A stretch of DNA of 64,000 nucleotides from Pristionchus mayeri (lineage: Eukaryota; Nematoda; Chromadorea; Rhabditida; Neodiplogasteridae), in the NCBI GenBank assembly GCA_036245805.1, contig BTRK01000006.1, positions 2,335,613 through 2,399,612 of the forward strand, given 5' to 3'. The notes beneath the pieces were generated by a model. It was not told the DNA's origin. It saw nothing but the letters and a program-made list of their open reading frames with translations, and did not search any database. The position numbers were made by a program, and so were the translations under genes. Positions 57,500-64,000 of the stretch are shown here, one piece after another; the first letter of the stretch is position 1; every line of letters starts with the position of its first letter.

Positions 57500-60300
57500 G
57501 TTCGCTGGATAAGCACAGAGTTCGTGCGCTAGAGGGTCTGCACACCCGATCGATTTCTCATTAGCCTTTATGAATCATAATACTCAGTGAACTATACCTG
57601 CAAGAAATCGTTTCTACTGTCTACACACATGTTGTTGGCCAAACCATCACCTGAAATGAAGAGAGCCTTGATTGCAACCCACCCTCTATTGTTCGCTCAT
57701 GACGATAACATTGCCACTGGCGTATTCTATTGGGGGAGTTTCCCCGCCAATGCGGGAAATTCTCGAACGAAACCAAGTATAGCCCTTGTCTTATCGGATT
57801 AGGCTGAGCGCACATCTCTCTGAGATCTCATCACTACCCCATTCCTTCGCTAGAACTACTTCACATCTCCTTTCTTCTTTTTCCCATGCAATCGATACGA
57901 CGATTGATTTGCGACTGCCTCCTCTCAAAGCAAGCGTGCGATACGGAAAGGCAGTCGCTCTCCTCCTCTTCACCCTCTCCCTCCCCGATCTTCGAAGGAC
58001 ACTTTCGGTGCATCCCCCCTTTCTGTGCATGCGCGAACACTGTAAACATCGCAATGCAATGTGCTGCTGCTCTTCACATTCGAAAGTGAGACCGATCGAA
58101 GGGGTGAACAGCTCGGGGCATTCCCACTGTCATGTGTGGTGTACTGTAACAAGACGCGTTGCGTTGCGCCGATGAGAAGAAGGAGGAGGAACTGCTTGGT
58201 GCGACGTAAAACGTGTGCAAACCAGCTACTACAGGTGGTGATGGGAGAGCGAAAGAGGAGAACGAGGGTGCGGAGCGTTCGCGTAGTGCACCCCCGATCA
58301 TACTGTCTGGTTTACTCTCAATCAGACGGGTGTCTGCTCAACCCGATTCAGCTACACGTTGTAGACAATATCTCACAAACAGCAGACAATCGTTTCACCT
58401 AAGTAAAGTGAGCCCGTAATCTCCCTCATCTACGTACACACTCCAGCTTCTTACATTTCCCCATTGGAGTATACTGTTTCGAAACTATTGAGTTACGAAA
58501 CCTCGCAGTCACAGGCTCTAGAGAACTTTAACCCCGAGTGCGCGCGGTATCGCAACACCAACACCTCCTATACGTGCGCTGCGAACCCCCGCTAGCCGCT
58601 CATTGATCGCAACCATCGCATTCACTCGCCCTACGCGGTGGTGGAACCGGACTTCGACCCGCAGCTATCGAAAAAGAGCGGAATGTGATGGGCTGCGGCC
58701 CCCCATGACATGGGATTTCCCGGGTCCTCAGGAAAGGAGCTCAGAAGAGCATGTATTCGTGTATTCGAAACTACATCGGTCAGCGACTACCCCGTAGCTC
58801 ACGAACCAGTGCTTGCTAACGGAACTTACTAACCGAGCACGTGGTTCTAAGGGCATTGTGAAACAAAGGAGGTGCAGTTCTTGTTTTTCCCTGACTAATT
58901 GGAAACTCGTGTTGCGATTTCGGCGGTGTCTGTGCAGGGGCGCAGTCACGGGCATTAACCGCCGCCTTCCTTTCCCCCATTAGTCGAAGAACCCGTGACT
59001 CCCAAATCTCCGCATAAACAATCGGATTTGGTGTGATCTGCGCTTCTCTCTACTCTTGACTACCGTAATCCTCCCTTATCACTTCAATTAACTGCTCTCT
59101 TAACTCTCCCTATCCGCTCGACTCGAACGAGAGGAGAACTTGGTATCAATCGCTCAGTGCAAGGAAAGCGAAGAGGGAGGAAAAAGCGTAGATCGATTCG
59201 AAGCGACAAGCGCGCTGTCTCAATGTTGCGAATTCGGAAAAATCGTGACGGAACCGAGATCTTCAAGAGAAGAATTCAGCCATTTTTCTGATCTCTAATC
59301 AACGAAGATACTTCCTTTCTCGCCACAAACTTTGACCGCCAGTCACCGGCCACCACAACAACTTCTCCCCCATACATATTTTTCTCCCCTGCGAAGAAGA
59401 CAAAAAGACGGCGACGGAATGTGTGATATGAAAGATAGGGAAAGACGGAGAGGAAGAGGAAGAGTGTTTCCCCCACCGACGAAATTCACGTGAATAGTGA
59501 TCCTTAGCGCCTTAGCACATCTCTATCAAAGAGATATCGCGCGCGCTGCGTCGACTTTCCCACACAGCCGGATCTCCCTCCGCTCCCTATCCTTTGCAGA
59601 TCCCATGCATGCACTATCAATCGATCTCTCCTTTCTCCTCCGCCGCAGCCTCAAGGTTTCCCCCGTAGTGCGACTTCCTTCTTGATTGATATCGAGATCT
59701 TCCAAGAACGAGCTCGACTGAACTTTGGAATCCTCTATACAATACCAATCAATGGGAAGCAAATGAGCAGAGCTGCATACGCTGTTCGCTGAACAATGAA
59801 GGGTACAGGGATGGGATCCTGCATGGAACCGTTACAGTACTCTCCGAGACTTCCCAGCGAGAATCTGCAGGAATAGTGTAGTGCTTGACCAGTAACGGAG
59901 CGGATCGGTTACGACTCCCCCTTTCAGTTCACAATAATCCACTGCACACAACGAAGGGAGGGGTTCACCCATTAATTAGAGTGAGAGAGAGAGTGGGAGG
60001 AGAGCCGGCAGAGATACAAAGGGACACCGTCGCTCCCACAACCTCCCTATATAAGACGCGCGCCGACGGTCTATCCCCGTATTCTTTCAAGACAACATCA
60101 TCAACAAAGTGTGGGGGAAGCAGCAGCACCCAGCACATGCGCAACAGGGAAGCACCCACGGGGAAACCCAGTGGTCAGGGCTGCGACGAATACCGTAGTA
60201 TACTTCCCCCTCCCTCCCTTCCTGTCACGCGGCCTCAACCCGCTCCCCCGTTGGCCATTCATGCGCGCGTGTCTCGTGTTGCGTGCTCGTCTTGCAGCCC
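57500..60300. other. Mostly intergenic; one exon-like ORF only
   Basis: I find short frames on both strands but no phase-consistent multi-exon gene apart from the interval 58515-58688 listed separately. CTCTCT/GAGAGA stretches and CCGTA motifs are frequent. The 230-codon frame at 59885-60577 overlaps the cytochrome b5 first exon in another frame and is spurious. Confidence 0.45.
58515..58688 (+). pseudogene. Exon-like ORF interrupted by a single TAG
   Basis: It begins after a GTCACAG acceptor and reads ALENFNPECARYRNTNTSYT then CAANPR, TAG, PLIDRNHRIHSPYAVVEPDF then DPQLSKKSGM and TGA, all in one frame (58 codons including stops). The amino-acid composition on both sides of the TAG looks like real protein. 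The family is not recognised and no upstream exon was found. It could be a decayed terminal exon or a readthrough. Confidence 0.35.
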
Positions 60301-60344
60301 TTCGGCTCGTCTAAGGCCCGCTTCTTGCAGAAAACGCAGCAAAA

Positions 60345-60933
60345 ATGTCCGTTTCCCTCCGCATCATCTCTCGCAAGGAAGTCGCTCAGCACGACGACAT
60401 GTCCTCCGCCTGGATCATCCTCCACAACTTCGTCTACGACATCACCGAGTTCCTGCTCTCCGATGCCCATCCCGGCGGCACCGAGATCCTCCTCGAATAC
60501 GTAAGTATACCAAACCAACACACACACACACATCGAATCCCGAGAGCTCGGGCCCATGTAGCTCGGCCCCCATGTAGAGAATCGTGAACCTATAGTAGCC
60601 AGACGACTATAGTAGCCCCTAGTCCACTGCAGTGACCACCTCCCTCCCTCCACATGGACACCGCCGTCATCGCTCGACTTACAGATCGGCTCCGATGCCT
60701 CGTCCGTCTTCGAGGACTGCGGCCACTCGCGCCACGCCCGCAGACTCGTCCAGAAGTACCTGATCGGCATCCTCCCCGAGGGCGAGTGCGCCGGCCACAA
60801 CTCCGAGTACCTCGCCTACTCTCAGGTATGGTGCCAGCTCTAGTTGTGGTAGTCGTGTGGAACCACGAACCAAGTACCAAATTCATCGCCTTTCTTTCAG
60901 CACATCACCATGTCTACTCCTCTCATCGCCTAA
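60345..60933 (+). CDS. Cytochrome b5
   Basis: Three exons (60345-60500, 60685-60825 and 60901-60933) encode 109 residues. The b5 heme-binding core is complete: SLRIISRKEVAQHDDMSSAW, IILHNFVYDITEFL, the HPGG motif (DAHPGGTEILLEY) with the first axial His, and GHSRHARRLVQKYLIG with the second axial His. It is a haem electron carrier for desaturases, P450s or related reductases. The C-terminus (HITMSTPLIA) lacks a membrane anchor, so a soluble form or an alternative 3' exon is possible. A CTTCTTGCAG acceptor 14 nt before the ATG fits trans-splicing. Exon codons are strongly C-ending, which suggests high expression. Confidence 0.95.
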
Positions 60934-62032
60934 GATCTCAGCCCCGCATCCAGCTACGAGGTTCCCACACTAGACAACTACGGGTCTATCCAATTCCATC
61001 AACACTACCGTAAACCATAAGACGGCCCCGATTGGGTCGCACGACGGGTCGCCACCAATATCAGACACACCGTGACATTGCATTTCGCCATCACCATCCG
61101 TTGCATGTTCCTCTACCACTAGGCCACCGCTTTAAGGACCGCTTACGAGTCTAAGCAATTTTCTTGTTGATTTTAAGACGAGTTCTCTCTCTCTCGCTCG
61201 GTTATCAGTTATCGATTGTGTACATTTGCATACGAGATAAAGTATTCAGCATCACTCGCTCTTCGTTGTGTAATGAATTCCTTCCTCCTCTCACTCTCAC
61301 CACCAAAGGACGAAACGTATCATAAATCTCTCGCCGCTCCTTCTCTCCCATCATTTCTATCGATCGACTCCTTCCTCCATTCTTCTCCCCCCGACCGGTT
61401 TTCGGGTGTTCTCTGTGTACCCAAGCACGTGGATGCGACGTGTTGATCAGATCGTTTGATAAGAGGTCGCAGGCGCAAGGTGGCGGAAGGTCGCTCACTC
61501 GGTCAGCGGTTTTGCCTCACGTTCCCACGAGATATCTCGCATGCTAGCCGTGTAAACAAGCACACACCCACGCACGAATGCCACTCCACCATGTGATCTG
61601 CTTTCAGTGAAGGACTCATACTGCCTTTTCGAATTAGAGCGACGAGTTATATCTCATGAGATTAGTCGAATTATCCCCACCATGTGATCGACTTTCTTTC
61701 TCCCTAAAAAGTAGGATGAATTCATAGAATAACTACTCGACTGGTGCTGGGCTGAGGTACAAAGTACGAGTAGATATCTCATGAGAGCCTTCAATGTCCA
61801 CTCAATGACCACACACCATCTCTCACAAGCCAACCTTCACACTTATACTGATGAACATAGAAATACTGATGAACATAGAAGAACCATCAACATGTCAGCT
61901 ACTTTATAACAATCGAGATACGGTTCATCCATCGATCGACACATGGGAGCAAATACTGGTGGGGGAGAAGGCTAGGACGGGAAATTGATTGGATGGAGGA
62001 GGAGGGCGAGCGACGATGATCTTCTTCTTCTT
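60934..62032. other. Convergent intergenic region, no gene seen
   Basis: It lies between the cytochrome b5 stop and the flp-34 stop, and would hold both 3' UTRs. An A-box-like TGGCCTAGTGG occurs on the minus strand near 61.11 kb without a convincing B box or cloverleaf. Confidence 0.5.
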
Positions 62033-62854
62033 CTACTTTCGGCCGAACCTGCAAAATGATAAGTCAGTTTCCGATTTCTTTAAATGTTGAACAATCGTGA
62101 TACTGAATGTGCTGAATTTCAGGATATGGTGCGAAATAATGGAACTCTTTCGACACGGATGGAAGATAACGTTAACAGGTGAGATAACTAACCGGAGTCG
62201 CTCGGCCTTGTTGAGGTTGGCGACGAAATCGGCCGGGGACGGCGCCCTCTTCTCGCTGAATGCAATATGGTGAGTAATGCTCGGACTCTTTTCTGTTCCC
62301 TAATCTCTCTCGGTTACTCAAGGTATGCAAGATGAATAAGCGAGGTCCTCTGTTATTCAATGCTGGCTTTTTCTTGCTAATTCGCTGAGTAAGAGAGGAT
62401 TTAGATTGATAGATGGGAGAGATTGTAGTCGATGTCTTTCTAACCAAGAATATCAGGAAAGAATGTAATTCTCACAAGCTGAAGGGCTCCGTGTCGGCGT
62501 ATGCGCCTTGCTCGAGTCGGTCCCTGAAAATATTTTTTTTTCTACCCAGGTGTCGGATTATTTCTTACTTTGTTGCTCAACCCAGTATTATTTCTAACTG
62601 AGCAAACGTTCTGAAAACCGACAAAAATAGGAATTTCACATAAATCTTGTTCGAAATAAACAAGGAATGTGTGGAATATCGTGTTTCATACACATTATTT
62701 CCATATCTGGCTGATTATTTGATAAAGCAGCTCAACAAACCTGAAGTCGATGTAGGGGAAGCCGCCGCTGGATCGTTTGCCGTACCGCAGTCGGCCGGCG
62801 CCGTTCAGCGCACTGGCAAACTCGCCGAGGTCGGCCTTCTTTTCGAAGGGAGCT
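62033..62854 (-). CDS. flp-34: FLP-34/NPY-like neuropeptide precursor, signal exon not found
   Basis: Four exons join in frame: 62741-62854, 62476-62523, 62193-62255 and 62033-62048. The first encodes APFEKK then ADLGEFASALNGAGRLRY-G-KR. The second and third encode a spacer (DRLEQGAYADTEPF), then EKR and APSPADFVANLNKAERLRF-G-RK before the stop. Both peptides end in RLR(Y/F) followed by a Gly amide donor and a dibasic site. They match the C. elegans FLP-34 pair (…INNAGRLRY-amide and …LNNAERLRF-amide, as I recall them), regarded as the nematode neuropeptide Y/F-like system acting through the receptor NPR-11. The upstream intron is phase 2, and I could not identify the signal-peptide exon in 62855-64000. 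It may lie beyond the window. Confidence 0.85.
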
Positions 62855-64000
62855 CTGAAATTTCGAAATTGTTTAGTTATGTGTGTATGTTTCCCTAGCA
62901 TGGTCGATGTTCGAGAAGTTTGTGTAGTGGCTCTCTAAGATGCTAATCTGAGGGTTTCCTCGTCCCTCGTGCTCATGGACGTGGATTTCCTACGCTCGTA
63001 CATGTCATTATCTCTTGGTTGATGAGCTGCATAAGTTCCCCCACCCCCTCCACATTCCCGCAGTTCCTCAAGGAAGGAGCACGAGAAGCGCATAAAATGT
63101 TCCGCGTTTTTTTTTCGAGCTGCTTCCTCCATCTCGTCTTCCAATCATGGCCAGACACAGATTCCCGGTCTTACTCACTCAGCTACCCTCCGGTTTTGTG
63201 AGTCACACAATAATATCGCTTCCACTAGACAGAGAATGGGTACAGTCAGACTCAATTTTCAAGAGTAATTCCGGAGTAATTCGGAAAAGCCCGTTCCACT
63301 ACTATAACTGTTCGCCGACTAAATTGGGCGCCAAACAACAACCTAAAATATGAAATTTGCGTTGTTTTTCCGGTCATAAACCATTTAACGCCCCTTGGCA
63401 GAAATTAATTTTAATTAAAATTGCTCGACTACCGTACATTGGGTGGGTACTACCGGCGACAAAATGATCAATTGATGTCATGCAGATACAAAAACTTGTC
63501 CACGAAGGGGTATCACATCCCGCCTGACGGAGGTTGTGTGTGAAATATTGATGTGAAAAGTTGCGAGTATCGTGGGAAAGCTCAGATTTCACGAGGTTTT
63601 GTGCGCGGCGCGTGTAATGCAAACACAAGAGGGGCACTCGTGATTAAGGGTTTTTGCTCATTCCGCCCAGGCCAGCGTACGAAATGTGCACGGTGCTGCA
63701 TCACCTATAAGAAGGTCGTCGTCGGCATCATCGTCTGCATGGTGTACCTACTTCCCGGTCCAGGCAATGAGGTATTCCCGCACCATCCCCGTACCATCGC
63801 CTACATTTAACCCGCTCAAAACTCGAAATTCCGCACGATATCGCATCATCTTCGAATAGCTAAGAAGACTCCAGAATAAGTCGTCCAAAGGAACTTCCCT
63901 ATTCATGCATACCAATGGAAGGAATAAACTATTCGTATTTATGTGTACCTGATCATAGCCCCTTCATTTAACCCCGCTCAAAGCAAAGCACGAAGAGAAT
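62855..64000. other. Upstream of flp-34; signal-peptide exon not located
   Basis: I looked on the minus strand for an ATG-led hydrophobic exon ending in phase 2 and found none convincing. On the plus strand a short hydrophobic stretch (KKVVVGIIVCMVYLLPGPGN near 63.71-63.77 kb) is followed by GAG and a GT donor-like GTATTCC. It could be a signal sequence of another gene but has no further support. Confidence 0.35.

Noticed and set aside
59885..60577. 230-codon plus frame and 191-codon minus frame over the cytochrome b5 gene
   Set aside because: Both are shadows of the GC-rich cytochrome b5 exon in other frames and run through clear introns.
61020..61140. Possible tRNA or tRNA-derived SINE on the minus strand (A-box-like TGGCCTAGTGG)
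   Set aside because: No cloverleaf can be drawn, and the candidate B box at the expected place matches poorly.
62935..63158. MEDEMEEAARKKNAEHFMRF frame as the signal exon of flp-34
   Set aside because: The N-terminus is highly charged rather than hydrophobic and the phase does not fit the acceptor at 62854.
1..64000. CRISPR arrays, bacterial operons, prophage or attachment sites
   Set aside because: The DNA is clearly nuclear eukaryotic with spliceosomal introns; no regularly spaced repeats or bacterial gene organisation were seen.

Overview
The window is nuclear DNA from a nematode. The evidence is many short exons (about 50-170 nt) separated by small GT-AG introns ending in TTTCAG or TTGCAG, acceptor-like sites a few bases upstream of start codons (consistent with spliced-leader trans-splicing), an FLP-34/NPY-like neuropeptide gene, and tandem BTB, F-box and C2H2 zinc-finger paralogues. 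The high intron density, frequent hairpin elements and F-box style suggest a diplogastrid such as Pristionchus, but that placement is an inference. Exon boundaries come from reading splice signals by eye, checking codon phase across each junction and comparing paralogues inside the window.

Layout. 0-20 kb is AT-rich, with every gene on the minus strand: a partial THAP-like zinc-binding gene, two C2H2 zinc-finger paralogues (1.85-4.4 kb and 4.75-6.6 kb), and three tandem BTB paralogues (6.9-13.1, 13.5-15.9 and 17.6-19.8 kb). One BTB copy and both zinc-finger genes begin with the same 35-residue first exon. Every BTB copy carries at least one frame or stop lesion, and the introns are full of hairpin elements plus a mariner.

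20.8-37 kb is a duplication hotspot. It holds a 6,317-bp near-perfect direct tandem repeat (22,285-28,601 and 28,602-34,918). Each unit carries broken exons of mrps-11, a strongly structured RNA candidate with a pseudoknot, a plus-strand F-box gene, and a tRNA-Arg(ACG) gene. The tRNA genes lie in the arms of a family of inverted-repeat elements. A 1,038-bp foldback element with Tc1-type ends lies between two of these tRNA elements.

39.7-57.5 kb is gene-dense and better conserved: mrps-11 (mitochondrial ribosomal protein uS11m, 7 exons, intact, minus), a 20-exon zinc-finger gene of 632 codons that looks transposase-derived (minus), and, divergent from it across about 225 bp, a 5-exon GFA/CENP-V-type zinc protein gene (plus). 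A small secreted Gly/Tyr-rich peptide gene (minus) follows. 57.5-64 kb holds a TAG-interrupted exon-like ORF, an intact cytochrome b5 gene (plus) and, convergent with it, flp-34 (minus, first exon not found).

I see no operon-like functional pathway. The conserved genes are unrelated housekeeping or neuronal genes. The accessory left half is dominated by duplication, decay and hairpin transposons.
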